Assembly: GCA_002842515.1 (NCBI GenBank)
Contig: PHDC01000001.1
Span: 1,240,001 to 1,304,000, forward strand
Length of the DNA stretch: 64,000 nucleotides
Direction: 5' to 3'
Origin: Bacteroidetes bacterium HGW-Bacteroidetes-5
Lineage (GTDB): Bacteria; Bacteroidota; Bacteroidia; Bacteroidales; UBA932
The notes below the pieces were generated by a model. It was not told where the DNA came from, did no database searches, and saw nothing but the letters and a program-made list of their open reading frames with translations. Positions 17,230-24,743 of the stretch are shown piece by piece (position 1 is the first letter of the stretch; every line of letters begins with the position of its first letter). A program made the position numbers and the translations under genes.

Positions 17230-19554
17230 TCAAAACTTAAAATTGTAAGTAAAACTGGGAATCCATCTAAATAGCGAGGTTTGAATGGCAACCGTTTTTG
17301 ACGGGTCATCCTTATCCTCTTCAAAAGATATTACATAGGCATTTTCCCGCCCGTATGCATTATAGAGGCTAAAGTTCCACGATGATTCGTATCTCCCTTT
17401 GTGTTGTTTGGTATATGTTGCACCAATATCCAACCTGTGATAAGAGGGCATTCTGTATCCATTTCTCTCTGTATAGTTGAAGATTACATTATTATCAATT
17501 GTATATTTTCCACTTGGAAATGTGACTGCATTCCCGGTATAATAGACAAATAACCCGGTTAAAGACCAGCTCTTTGTAAGCTGGTACATAGCTACCATTG
17601 TAAGATCGTGTGTGCGATCCTGTTTTGCCGCATACCATTTATCGTTGTTAATACCCTCTATCCTCCTCTCTGTTTTTGACAAAGTATAACCCAACCAGCC
17701 GGACAATCTCCCAGTTGTTTTTTTAATCAGGAACTCAACTCCGAAAGCCCGTCCCTCTCCAAATAGTAATTCGCTTTCAATGTCGGCGACTGTACCAATA
17801 TCTGCACCATTTTTATAATCTATCTGATTATTAAGTTCTTTATAATAGGATTCAATGCTCAGCTGATATTTATCCTCCCTAAAGTTTCTGAAATAGCCGA
17901 TGCTGTACTGGTCGCTGGTTTCGGGTTTAATGTTATAACTATTTCCAATCCACTGGTCTGTAGGAGAAGTGCTTATAGAGTTACTTAAAAGATGCAGATT
18001 CTGGGAGTTACGTGCATAACCACCCTTTATGCTGCTATTTCGGTTAAGCATAAGACTAAACTGAATTCGGGGTTCTAGATTTATATAGCTCTTTCCAAAC
18101 TTACCTGAAGGGAGTGATATGCTGCCTGTAAGCTCTCCACCATCGTAAATGTTATAAGTATCTCCGCCCAGAATTGTGTAGGAAGAGAGCCTGATTCCAT
18201 AGTCAAGTGTTATAAAATCAGAAATTTTCATATTATTATTTACAAAAAAGGCGCTCTCCAGAGAGAGTCTGCTCCTCTTCTCTCTTGTCGCTATCCCATC
18301 TCCTTCAAAACGACTCGGAGAGATTTTGTGATATATCGCACTTAATCCAAAACGGATAGAGTTTTTTGAATCCGGGAAGTATTGGAACTCCTCTTTAATA
18401 TTCCAGTCGATAATCTCTGAGTTGATATTAAACTTGCTGTCGCCCCCTCCAATAGAAATTTTATAGTTATAATCGCTATAAATCAATGAGGTGTTGGAAA
18501 AAAGCTTTGGCCCCATAATACTATTCCATCTCAGGGTGCCTGTCTTGTTACCCCAGTCTATACCAAAGTCATCTCCAAGTCCAAGAACATCTCTGCCAAA
18601 GTAGCCGGATGCAAAAACTCTGTTTTTGTCATCTATCTTAACATTTGCTTTTGCATTAAAATCGTAGAAATAGAGTTTGTTATCTTTAAATCTATCAGTC
18701 AGCTTTAAAAAGAGATCTGCATAAGTTCTTCTCCCGGAGAGAATAAAAGAGGATTTATCCTCAACAATAGGTCCCTCAATACTGAGCCGGCTGCTTATTA
18801 GCCCTACACCTCCTGTTGCTGAATACCTGTGGTTGTTGCCCTCCTTCATCTTAATATCAAGAACAGACGATAGCCGTCCGCCATATTGAGCCGGAGGGTT
18901 TCCCTTAATAATGGATGCATCCTTTAGTGCATCGCTATTAAAGGTGCTGAAAAATCCAAGCAGGTGTGAGGCATTGTAAACAGATGCCTCATCAAGCAAA
19001 ATAAGATTCTGATCTTCTGTACCCCCTCTCACATAAAAGCCACTGCTCCCCTCTCCTGCAGATTTAACCCCCGGTAGCAGCTGAATAGTTTTAAGGATAT
19101 CTCTCTCTCCGAATATGACCGGTAATTTTGCACTCTCCTTAATATCTACTCTCTCTACACCAATTTCAGTCCTTCTTATGTTATCGTTTCTCTTCTCTGC
19201 CCATACAACCAGCTCTCTCAACTCAATAATATTCTCACTCATCTCTCTCTCGATTTTCTTGTTTGAGTCTAGCTTCACATCCAGCGTGTCACTTTTATAT
19301 CCTATGAAACTGTAAATTATTCGATAATCTCCCTTGGGTAAGGTGAGAGAGTAGAAGCCGTACTCATTGCAGGTTGTTTGATTTATCAACCTTGAATCCA
19401 AAGCTTTAACCGAAACGCCTATCATAGTTTCTCCGGTTAATCTATCTCTTATTGTACCGCTTATTGTAAACTTTGGTTGAGCGCCAAGATTATTGACACA
19501 AAAAAAAGTAAGCAGGGCTATAAATAATTTCTTGTAGTTGTATGCCGATAACAT
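17230..19554 (-). CDS. TonB-dependent outer-membrane receptor with carboxypeptidase-like domain
   Basis: A 774-residue receptor. A signal peptide (1-25, cleavage near LGAQ|P) is followed by a carboxypeptidase-regulatory-like domain (about 27-110, FTISGTIRDRLTGETMIGVSV), a plug domain (about 130-235, with LLPGVKSAGEGSSGFYVRGG and the VLDIKMKEG end) and a beta-barrel ending in the C-terminal aromatic signature YNFKF. This is the FecA/CirA-like short form, not the 1000-residue SusC form, and is followed 5 bases later by its DUF4249 partner. Import of an unidentified ligand across the outer membrane powered by TonB is expected. It starts 54 bases after the GMP reductase gene. Confidence 0.92.
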   Translation of the reverse strand: MLSAYNYKKLFIALLTFFCVNNLGAQPKFTISGTIRDRLTGETMIGVSVKALDSRLINQTTCNEYGFYSLTLPKGDYRIIYSFIGYKSDTLDVKLDSNKKIEREMSENIIELRELVVWAEKRNDNIRRTEIGVERVDIKESAKLPVIFGERDILKTIQLLPGVKSAGEGSSGFYVRGGTEDQNLILLDEASVYNASHLLGFFSTFNSDALKDASIIKGNPPAQYGGRLSSVLDIKMKEGNNHRYSATGGVGLISSRLSIEGPIVEDKSSFILSGRRTYADLFLKLTDRFKDNKLYFYDFNAKANVKIDDKNRVFASGYFGRDVLGLGDDFGIDWGNKTGTLRWNSIMGPKLFSNTSLIYSDYNYKISIGGGDSKFNINSEIIDWNIKEEFQYFPDSKNSIRFGLSAIYHKISPSRFEGDGIATREKRSRLSLESAFFVNNNMKISDFITLDYGIRLSSYTILGGDTYNIYDGGELTGSISLPSGKFGKSYINLEPRIQFSLMLNRNSSIKGGYARNSQNLHLLSNSISTSPTDQWIGNSYNIKPETSDQYSIGYFRNFREDKYQLSIESYYKELNNQIDYKNGADIGTVADIESELLFGEGRAFGVEFLIKKTTGRLSGWLGYTLSKTERRIEGINNDKWYAAKQDRTHDLTMVAMYQLTKSWSLTGLFVYYTGNAVTFPSGKYTIDNNVIFNYTERNGYRMPSYHRLDIGATYTKQHKGRYESSWNFSLYNAYGRENAYVISFEEDKDDPSKTVAIQTSLFRWIPSFTYNFKF

Positions 19555-19608
19555 TATCTGTATTAAAAATCTATGCTGATATGTATCAACAAAAAACAGA
19601 AGAAAAAG

Positions 19609-20661
19609 TTAATCTAAAGTTTTACTGCTATAGACCTGATTCTCCTGCTCGGCAACTCTTATGAATGTGGTTCTTTTGGATAGCTCCTTTAGCTGTGAAG
19701 CACCTACATATGTGCAGGTACTGCGCACTCCCCCTAAAATATCCAGAACAGTGTCGTTAACATCGCCACGATATGGCACAACAACGGTTTTTCCTTCACT
19801 TGCCCTGTAATCTGCAACGTTTCCAGAGTGTTTTTTCATAGCAGTTGAGGAGCTCATCCCGTAGAACATCTTATATTTTTCGCCATTTTTCTCTACCATC
19901 TCGCCCCCGCTTTCATTGTGCCCGGCCAACATACCGCCCAGCATAACAAAATCTGCTCCTGCACCGAAGGCCTTGGCAACATCTCCGGGTGTAGAGCACC
20001 CTCCGTCGCTTATAATCTGGCCTCCCAGCCCGTGAGCAGCATCTGCACACTCAATAATTGCAGATAGTTGCGGGTAGCCCACCCCTGTTTTAATTCTGGT
20101 TGTACAAACAGATCCCGGCCCGATTCCCACTTTAATAACATCTGCACCTGCAAGCAGTAGCTCCTCTACCATCTCTCCGGTGACCACATTCCCGGCAATA
20201 ATAACTTTATCTGCAAATTTTTTGCGGGTCTGTTTCACAAATGCCACAAAGTGCTCTGAATATCCGTTTGCAACATCTATACAGATAAACCTCAACCGGG
20301 GGTTCATCTCAAATATTTTGGATAACTTGTCAAAATCTGCACCACTGGTGCCTGTGCTCACAGCGATATTATTCTGAATATCTTTTGGAGCGTTTCTCAG
20401 AAATTCGCTCCACTGCTCAACCGTATAATGTTTGTGAATTGCAGTAAACATCTTGTGTTTTTGCAATGCCAATGCCATCTCGAACGTACCTACGGTATCC
20501 ATATTGGCTGCCATCACAGGAATACCAGTCCACTCGCTTTTTGTGTGTAAAAGCTTGAATGTCCTTTCGAGTTTAACCTGTGACCTGCTTTTAAGAGTAG
20601 AACGCTTAGGGCGGAACATCACATCCTTGAAGCCCAGTTTAATGTCGTATTCTATTCTCAT
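19609..20661 (-). CDS. guaC: GMP reductase
   Basis: A 350-residue protein with a full-length IMPDH/GMPR barrel and no CBS domains, which separates it from IMP dehydrogenase. Diagnostic parts are the N-terminal [10 protein letters not shown], the early [11 protein letters not shown], the catalytic-loop cysteine in GPGSVCTTR, the [12 protein letters not shown] phosphate site and [12 protein letters not shown]. It reduces GMP to IMP with NADPH and returns guanine nucleotides to the adenine branch. The start at 20661 is the ATG of [10 protein letters not shown] 35-residue basic peptide gene lies 21 bases upstream on the same strand, and a TonB receptor gene follows. Confidence 0.95.
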   Translation of the reverse strand: MRIEYDIKLGFKDVMFRPKRSTLKSRSQVKLERTFKLLHTKSEWTGIPVMAANMDTVGTFEMALALQKHKMFTAIHKHYTVEQWSEFLRNAPKDIQNNIAVSTGTSGADFDKLSKIFEMNPRLRFICIDVANGYSEHFVAFVKQTRKKFADKVIIAGNVVTGEMVEELLLAGADVIKVGIGPGSVCTTRIKTGVGYPQLSAIIECADAAHGLGGQIISDGGCSTPGDVAKAFGAGADFVMLGGMLAGHNESGGEMVEKNGEKYKMFYGMSSSTAMKKHSGNVADYRASEGKTVVVPYRGDVNDTVLDILGGVRSTCTYVGASQLKELSKRTTFIRVAEQENQVYSSKTLD

Positions 20662-20682
20662 TATCTGTTATAACCGTTGCGG

Positions 20683-20790
20683 CTATTTCTTGCTGTTTCG
20701 TTTTTCTGCCTTGGCAGCGCGTTTCTCCTTGAGGCTCTTCTGAGGCTCTTTTTTGGTAGATTTCTCTTTAATATCCTTCTCTTTTGACAT
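20683..20790 (-). CDS. 35-residue highly charged small protein
   Basis: A short reading frame starting ATG at 20790 and ending TAG at 20683. The product is almost all Lys, Glu, Ser and Ala (it begins MSKEKDIKEKS and ends EKRNSKK), with about 15 lysines or arginines in 35 residues, and is predicted helical or disordered and cytoplasmic. It lies 21 bases before guaC on the same strand and after a 55-base gap from the acyltransferase gene. Similar very basic mini-proteins are common in Bacteroidota and often unannotated. Function unknown; a nucleic-acid-binding or ribosome-associated role is only a guess. Confidence 0.5.
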   Translation of the reverse strand: MSKEKDIKEKSTKKEPQKSLKEKRAAKAEKRNSKK

Positions 20791-20845
20791 ATTTTTAAGT
20801 TTTAAATAATCTGCACTAATGTACGAATTTTTTTCTTTGGCACTG

Positions 20846-21646
20846 TTAATTTTTCTCTAAGCAGAAGCTATCTTCTATCCTGCCACTCAGGTCGCTTATA
20901 AAGCGCGCCATTGGTGCACCATCTACTACATCGTGGTCCATCAAAACTGTCATATTGAGAATTTCCCGAATCTCAATTTTGTCATTAATAACCACTGGCT
21001 TTTTTGTAACTTTCCCTATGCCAAAACTTATCGGATGTACAGAAACAGGTATAAACCAGCCATCTGCACTCCCCATCATCCCGACAGATGTTACCGACAC
21101 ATTTCCCATCCTGCTGTAAGCCATACGCGGATGAGCCAGCATAAATCTCCAGAAGTATCTTCTTATAAATCCCGGAAGAGAGTAGTAAAGCCTCTCCGGC
21201 CAATTAGCTCCTGCACTGCTTTGAAGAACTATATCCTTTTCGCCTAACTGATGGTTTCGGGCTTCGTTTATCTGCCTGTATAAAGACTCAACACTTCTAT
21301 CCTGGACCCTCTCTATGACCAATGGTATTGGAATTTTTTGTCCGTTTAAGCTCTTTTCAACTATCATTGAAATATTTACGTCTTTAAACACAATTAATTC
21401 CCGTTTCCCTTTCAAGTATGCAGCAACTTTTTCGTGATCTTTTATAGTGGATCCAATCACTTTAACGAGCCACGCTGTAAAGGAGATCCTTTTTCCATCT
21501 CTTTTAATCTCCCTTATTCTTTTACGGCTATCGGTAACATCAATCTCTAAAAGTGCAGGTATATGATGCTTTTCGCGCCCGATTGCGCAAATATCAAATG
21601 TGGCAACTCTTGTTTTTGGAAATCTTATTACTTTGTACTCTTTCAT
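20846..21646 (-). CDS. Stand-alone E2-type (2-oxoacid dehydrogenase) acyltransferase domain
   Basis: A 266-residue protein matching the catalytic domain of dihydrolipoamide acyltransferases and chloramphenicol acetyltransferase. The active-site signature is present as DHDVVDGAPMARF near the C-terminus, with GNVSVTSVGM in the core. It has no lipoyl domain and no E1/E3-binding domain, and no dehydrogenase genes are nearby, so it is not a normal pyruvate dehydrogenase subunit. Lone domains of this kind probably acylate small molecules or other carriers with coenzyme A. The downstream small-protein and guaC genes follow on the same strand. Confidence 0.8.
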   Translation of the reverse strand: MKEYKVIRFPKTRVATFDICAIGREKHHIPALLEIDVTDSRKRIREIKRDGKRISFTAWLVKVIGSTIKDHEKVAAYLKGKRELIVFKDVNISMIVEKSLNGQKIPIPLVIERVQDRSVESLYRQINEARNHQLGEKDIVLQSSAGANWPERLYYSLPGFIRRYFWRFMLAHPRMAYSRMGNVSVTSVGMMGSADGWFIPVSVHPISFGIGKVTKKPVVINDKIEIREILNMTVLMDHDVVDGAPMARFISDLSGRIEDSFCLEKN

Positions 21647-21656
21647 TTGGCAATAT

Positions 21657-22286
21657 TTAAAAAGAGAAGCCTACTCTTATTCCAGATTCAAGAAGCATCT
21701 GTTTGTGATTATCCATTCCAAAAGATATCAGGGAGTGAGTTTTAATGTATGGATTGATAAAAATTGACCCTCCAAAATGAAAATCATATTTCACGGCAAC
21801 GCCACCCATTGCTCCAATTCCGGTTTGGCTATTTACAGATGAAGAGCTGCTAGTTTCTAAATCGAATAGCAGAGCTCCATTTATAAAGAGGTATTTAAGG
21901 AAATTAAGCCGCACTCCAACAGGAACCGAAATCATTGATATAGATTTTTTTGATGGGGTCATATCAAATGGGGGGTATAGGGCGGGGGTTTGAATAATCC
22001 CATATCGGGTAAACTCAATTCCGGTTTCAAGTTCTAATTTTCCTTTAAGTGGCTTAAGATAGGTGAGCCCTACTACATAAAAGTAATCCCCTTCCCTGCC
22101 GCCGGCACCCTCTAATGGTTCCGGTTCGTAGACTACAATATCACCAAACGATGAGAAAGTGAGGCCAATCTTCCCCTTGCCTGCCTTAGCGCTTTCGTTT
22201 TGCGCAAACACTTGTCCAGAAATCAGAATAAAAACAATAGCGGTAATTATTTGGCATTTAATGATTTTACCATTTTTAAAGAACAT
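21657..22286 (-). CDS. Outer-membrane beta-barrel protein
   Basis: A 209-residue exported protein. The signal peptide covers about 1-28 (hydrophobic ITAIVFILISG, cleavage VFA|Q); the mature chain alternates polar and aromatic residues in barrel fashion (FGDIVVYEPEP, YFYVVGLTYL) and ends RVGFSF, a typical C-terminal barrel strand. The start ATG at 22286 lies inside the end of the upstream membrane-protein gene (40-base overlap), but no later start would keep the signal peptide. The acyltransferase gene follows 10 bases downstream. Function unknown. Confidence 0.72.
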   Translation of the reverse strand: MFFKNGKIIKCQIITAIVFILISGQVFAQNESAKAGKGKIGLTFSSFGDIVVYEPEPLEGAGGREGDYFYVVGLTYLKPLKGKLELETGIEFTRYGIIQTPALYPPFDMTPSKKSISMISVPVGVRLNFLKYLFINGALLFDLETSSSSSVNSQTGIGAMGGVAVKYDFHFGGSIFINPYIKTHSLISFGMDNHKQMLLESGIRVGFSF

Positions 22287-23131
22287 ATCACAGAAATTAA
22301 ATTTATAACAGGAATAATAAAAATTGCAGGTATAACATTAACACCGGCGTTTGCCATAGCGATTATTTTAGCAACTAATGCAGTCATCAAAATTGAGAGA
22401 AAAATTAATGTAACTGTTGCTATAAGATATCCGAATCTACTCCTATTTAGTAATAATAATCCCCCTAAAAAAGAGATTGGTAACAATATTGACAAATCAA
22501 AACCCTGTACAGTAAGAGTCGTAAAATGGTCTACAGAGTCAGGATAGATTGTATTGTCAATTAATGGCGGAACAATAATACTAAGCCACAAAAGAGCGAT
22601 AATTACAGCATTAACTATAAGGAAAATTCCGGAAATCTTTACAGGTGCTTTTTCACTGAATTGCTCGGGGAGTTTCTGAATATCAATGGAGAGCAGTGAA
22701 AGTATAAACGCAAAAAAAGTAGTTCCGGTTAGTAATATGTATATTAGAAAGAGTTGATTATACATTGCCATATTCATATAAAACAGGTAGGTAACAAAGA
22801 GGTAATTTAACACTCCTGCCAACATAAAGCGACCTTTAAGTGAGCCGTTCATCGCCCAAAAAAACGCAATCAACAGGAGTGGAACCCCAATAAACAGCGT
22901 GACATAATCCTGAGCTATTCCTTGTATGGCTACATCTGCAGACATATGCCGGTAAAGTCCGATACCGTATAGAGTTACCTTTTCACCTCTGATTGAGGTA
23001 TAATCAAAACTACCCGGGCCACCTTTTGAAAAAATTCCTGATATAGATGCCAGTGAAGCAAAAAATGCAACTAATATCACCAAAACAGTAATTGACTTTC
23101 TAAACTTCATTTCGCTTTTTATATTTTTCAT
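22247..23131 (-). CDS. Polytopic inner-membrane protein of unknown function
   Basis: A 294-residue hydrophobic protein with about eight membrane helices (around 12-32, 75-93, 103-122, 126-145, 168-188, 210-228, 233-258 and 265-288). A longer extracytoplasmic loop follows the first helix and contains SFDYTSIRGEKVTLYGIGLYRHMSAD, of which the core YGIGLYRHMS is the most distinctive. I do not recognise a transport or catalytic motif. Its 3' end overlaps the barrel gene start by 40 bases, implying coupled expression, and it lies 48 bases downstream of asnA. Confidence 0.75.
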   Translation of the reverse strand: MKNIKSEMKFRKSITVLVILVAFFASLASISGIFSKGGPGSFDYTSIRGEKVTLYGIGLYRHMSADVAIQGIAQDYVTLFIGVPLLLIAFFWAMNGSLKGRFMLAGVLNYLFVTYLFYMNMAMYNQLFLIYILLTGTTFFAFILSLLSIDIQKLPEQFSEKAPVKISGIFLIVNAVIIALLWLSIIVPPLIDNTIYPDSVDHFTTLTVQGFDLSILLPISFLGGLLLLNRSRFGYLIATVTLIFLSILMTALVAKIIAMANAGVNVIPAIFIIPVINLISVICSLKMVKSLNAK

Positions 23132-23179
23132 AGAATTAATGACACGAAATTAATCAAATGCTTAGTAATCACAAAAAAA

Positions 23180-24184
23180 TTAGAGAAGAGAGACTCCTGC
23201 CAGTTCTAACTCTTCTCTCATCTCATCGGACCATATTCCTACCTGTACCTCTCCAATATGCCTCTTTTTTAACATAAACATACAGACTCTGGACTGCCCT
23301 ATTCCGCCACCGATACTTTGAGGAAGGCGTCCATCTAATAGCATTTTATGGAAAGGGAGCAGAGCCCTCTCTGGACACTCTCTCACACTAAGCTGGCTTA
23401 AAAGAGTATCCCTGTCTACCCTAACCCCCATAGAAGATAGTTCAAGAGCACACTCCAGAGTGGGATGCCATACAATAATGTCTCCGTTAAGACCAAAGTA
23501 ACCCTCATCGTTTTTTGAGCTCCAATCGTCATAATCCGGTGCTCTCCCATCGTGAGGCTCTCCGTTAGAGAGTTTGTTGCCGATGCCTATTAGAAATATT
23601 GCTCCATACTCCTTGGCAGCTATGTATTCACGCTCCTTTACACTTAAAGCCGGGTATCGAACCAGCAGTTCTTGGGAGTGAATGAATGTTATCTCTGCCG
23701 GCAATACCGGCAGAATCTGGGGGTATCTCTCAAACACCTCCATCTCTACGCATCTGAGAGCTTCATAAACCCTCTTTACAGTGCTCTTAAGCCGTGCCAG
23801 AGTTCTCTCTCCTGCATCTATGTGTTGCTCCCAATCCCACTGATCTACATATACCGAGTGTAAGTTCGTATAATCTTCATCCGGCCTGAGCGCCCTCATA
23901 TCTGTGAGAATCCCTCTATCTGCCTCTATGCCAAGCTGCATCAGACGCAGTCGTTTCCATTTTGCCAGAGAGTGTACAACCTGTGCTTTTTGCTCCCCTA
24001 AAGCCTTTACGGGAAATGAGACCGGACGTTCTGTTCCGTTAAGGTCGTCATTGATACCCGTGCCGTCCAGAACAGCAAGTGGAGATGAGACCTTAATGAG
24101 GTTAAGTTGTTGTGCCAGGTGTTTAGTAAAGCGATACTTAACAAAGGTTATCGCTTTTTCTGTCTCTAAGATTTTTTGATCCAT
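23180..24184 (-). CDS. asnA: Aspartate--ammonia ligase (asparagine synthetase A)
   Basis: A 334-residue enzyme of normal length for AsnA, with a class-II tRNA-synthetase-like fold. Conserved parts seen are the early TEKAITFVKYRF, the substrate loop SPLAVLDGTGINDDLNG, FPVKALGEQKAQVVHSLAKWKR, the ILTDMRALRPDE stretch, the VDQWDWE motif and the C-terminal SIGGGIGQSR ATP site. It makes asparagine from aspartate, ammonia and ATP. The 5' region carries a promoter, two Asn-rich leader peptides, each with an intrinsic terminator, and nearby dyad operators, so expression is expected to rise when charged tRNA-Asn is short. The unknown membrane-protein gene follows 48 bases downstream. Confidence 0.97.
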   Translation of the reverse strand: MDQKILETEKAITFVKYRFTKHLAQQLNLIKVSSPLAVLDGTGINDDLNGTERPVSFPVKALGEQKAQVVHSLAKWKRLRLMQLGIEADRGILTDMRALRPDEDYTNLHSVYVDQWDWEQHIDAGERTLARLKSTVKRVYEALRCVEMEVFERYPQILPVLPAEITFIHSQELLVRYPALSVKEREYIAAKEYGAIFLIGIGNKLSNGEPHDGRAPDYDDWSSKNDEGYFGLNGDIIVWHPTLECALELSSMGVRVDRDTLLSQLSVRECPERALLPFHKMLLDGRLPQSIGGGIGQSRVCMFMLKKRHIGEVQVGIWSDEMREELELAGVSLL

Positions 24185-24253
24185 TTTATTTGATTTTAAA
24201 TTGATTGATTATTTCTATTTATCTATGCTAAGTACCGGGTTATCGTTGATATG

Positions 24254-24285
24254 AAAAAAAAAGACCCGCCAAAAATGGCGGGCCT
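24254..24285 (-). terminator. Attenuator terminator 2 of the asnA leader
   Basis: On the minus strand a 10-bp stem (AGGCCCGCCA with TGGCGGGTCT, one G-T pair) closes a TTTT loop and is followed by nine T. It begins 3 bases after the stop codon of the second leader peptide and ends about 70 bases before asnA. Its 5' arm contains CGCCATT (24274-24280), exactly complementary to AATGGCG inside the leader-peptide coding region (24306-24312), which provides an antiterminator. Confidence 0.92.
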
Positions 24286-24287
24286 CT

Positions 24288-24368
24288 TTACAATAGAGTT
24301 ACACTCGCCATTGGTGGTGGTCTGTTATTATTGTTATTATTATTGAAACTAAATGTAACCTCTCTCAT
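24288..24368 (-). CDS. asnA leader peptide 2 (seven consecutive Asn codons)
   Basis: A 26-residue reading frame with ATG at 24368 and TAA at 24288. It reads MREVTFSF, then seven Asn in a row (AAT AAT AAT AAC AAT AAT AAC), then RPPPMASVTLL. The stop codon is directly followed by an intrinsic terminator and then asnA. By analogy with the his, trp and thr leaders, a ribosome waiting for charged tRNA-Asn would halt on the Asn run. That leaves the downstream AATGGCG free to pair with the terminator's 5' arm so that transcription reaches asnA. The proline triplet just after the Asn run could add a further pause. The peptide itself probably has no other function. Confidence 0.9.
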   Translation of the reverse strand: MREVTFSFNNNNNNNRPPPMASVTLL

Positions 24369-24420
24369 TGTCTTGTTTTTGTTTAACCCTTTTTTACGAT
24401 CTATGTTGAATTTAAGAAAT

Positions 24421-24447
24421 AAAAAAAGCCCCCCGAATGCGGGAGGC
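24421..24447 (-). terminator. Attenuator terminator 1 of the asnA leader
   Basis: On the minus strand an 8-bp stem (GCCTCCCG with CGGGGGGC, one T-G pair) closes a CATT loop and is followed by seven T, then A and TTT. It lies 28 bases after the stop of the first leader peptide. CCTCCC in its 5' arm (24441-24446) is exactly complementary to GGGAGG within codons 20-21 of that peptide (24488-24493), giving the alternative antiterminator pairing. Confidence 0.88.
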
Positions 24448-24475
24448 CGTTTAGTGTTTATAATATTGTGAATAT

Positions 24476-24550
24476 TTATAACAATAACCTCCCTGCCCGA
24501 ATGTAATTATCATTCAGATTATTAAAGAGATTATTATTAATTTTTATCAT
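24476..24550 (-). CDS. asnA leader peptide 1 (Asn-rich)
   Basis: A 24-residue reading frame with ATG at 24550 and TAA at 24476. It reads MIKINNNLFNNLNDNY and then IRAGRLLL, so 7 of the first 15 residues are Asn (codons AAT). It starts roughly 15-20 bases after the predicted transcription start and is followed by terminator 1. The GGGAGG bases in the Gly-Arg codons near its end can pair with the terminator's 5' arm; a ribosome that reaches the stop would cover them and allow termination, whereas one halted at the Asn codons would not. This is a second, independent attenuator in front of the same gene. Confidence 0.87.
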   Translation of the reverse strand: MIKINNNLFNNLNDNYIRAGRLLL

Positions 24551-24571
24551 ATAGTTTCTGCTATTGTATTG

Positions 24572-24604
24572 CGAAGGTAAAAAAATTTAATTAAAAATGA
24601 CAAC
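24572..24604 (-). promoter_or_regulatory. Predicted promoter of the asnA leader transcript
   Basis: On the minus strand TTG (within GTTG, 24604-24601) is followed after 21 bases by TACCTTCG (24579-24572). This fits the Bacteroidota -33/-7 arrangement (TTTG, 19-21 bases, TAnnTTTG) with one mismatch in the -7 box. Transcription would start near 24565, just ahead of leader peptide 1. Confidence 0.6.
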
Positions 24605-24616
24605 AGTTTTGAAATT

Positions 24617-24635
24617 TTGCTCAATCAAAGAGCAA
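24617..24635. promoter_or_regulatory. Dyad operator 1 (TTGCTC-N7-GAGCAA)
   Basis: The bases form a perfect 6-bp inverted repeat TTGCTC/GAGCAA with a 7-base spacer (AATCAAA). The site lies 12 bases upstream of the -33 box of the asnA promoter and is a near copy of the dyad 32 bases away. The regulator is unknown. The centre falls about 61 bases before the predicted asnA start, an activator-like position. Confidence 0.6.
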
Positions 24636-24649
24636 TTATGCGATTTATT

Positions 24650-24666
24650 TGCTCATTGAGAGAGCA
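24650..24666. promoter_or_regulatory. Dyad operator 2 (TGCTC-N7-GAGCA)
   Basis: The second copy of the dyad, TGCTC-ATTGAGA-GAGCA, lies 32 bases (about three helical turns) from the first; the surrounding TTTGCTCA and AGAGCA bases are shared by both. It ends 9 bases before the -33 box of the Memo-AMMECR1 promoter. The two sites thus flank the back-to-back promoters of asnA and the plus-strand gene. Confidence 0.6.
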
Positions 24667-24675
24667 TTTTTTGGT

Positions 24676-24708
24676 TTTGGTATATTTAAGATAAGAGTGT
24701 TATCTTCG
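24676..24708 (+). promoter_or_regulatory. Predicted promoter of the Memo-AMMECR1 gene
   Basis: TTTG at 24676-24679 is followed after 21 bases by TATCTTCG at 24701-24708, matching the Bacteroidota -33/-7 pattern with one mismatch. Transcription would start near 24715, about 29 bases before the ATG at 24744. Confidence 0.6.
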
Positions 24709-24743
24709 TAGTAAGATTCAGTACATCAAAAAAAAATACATAT

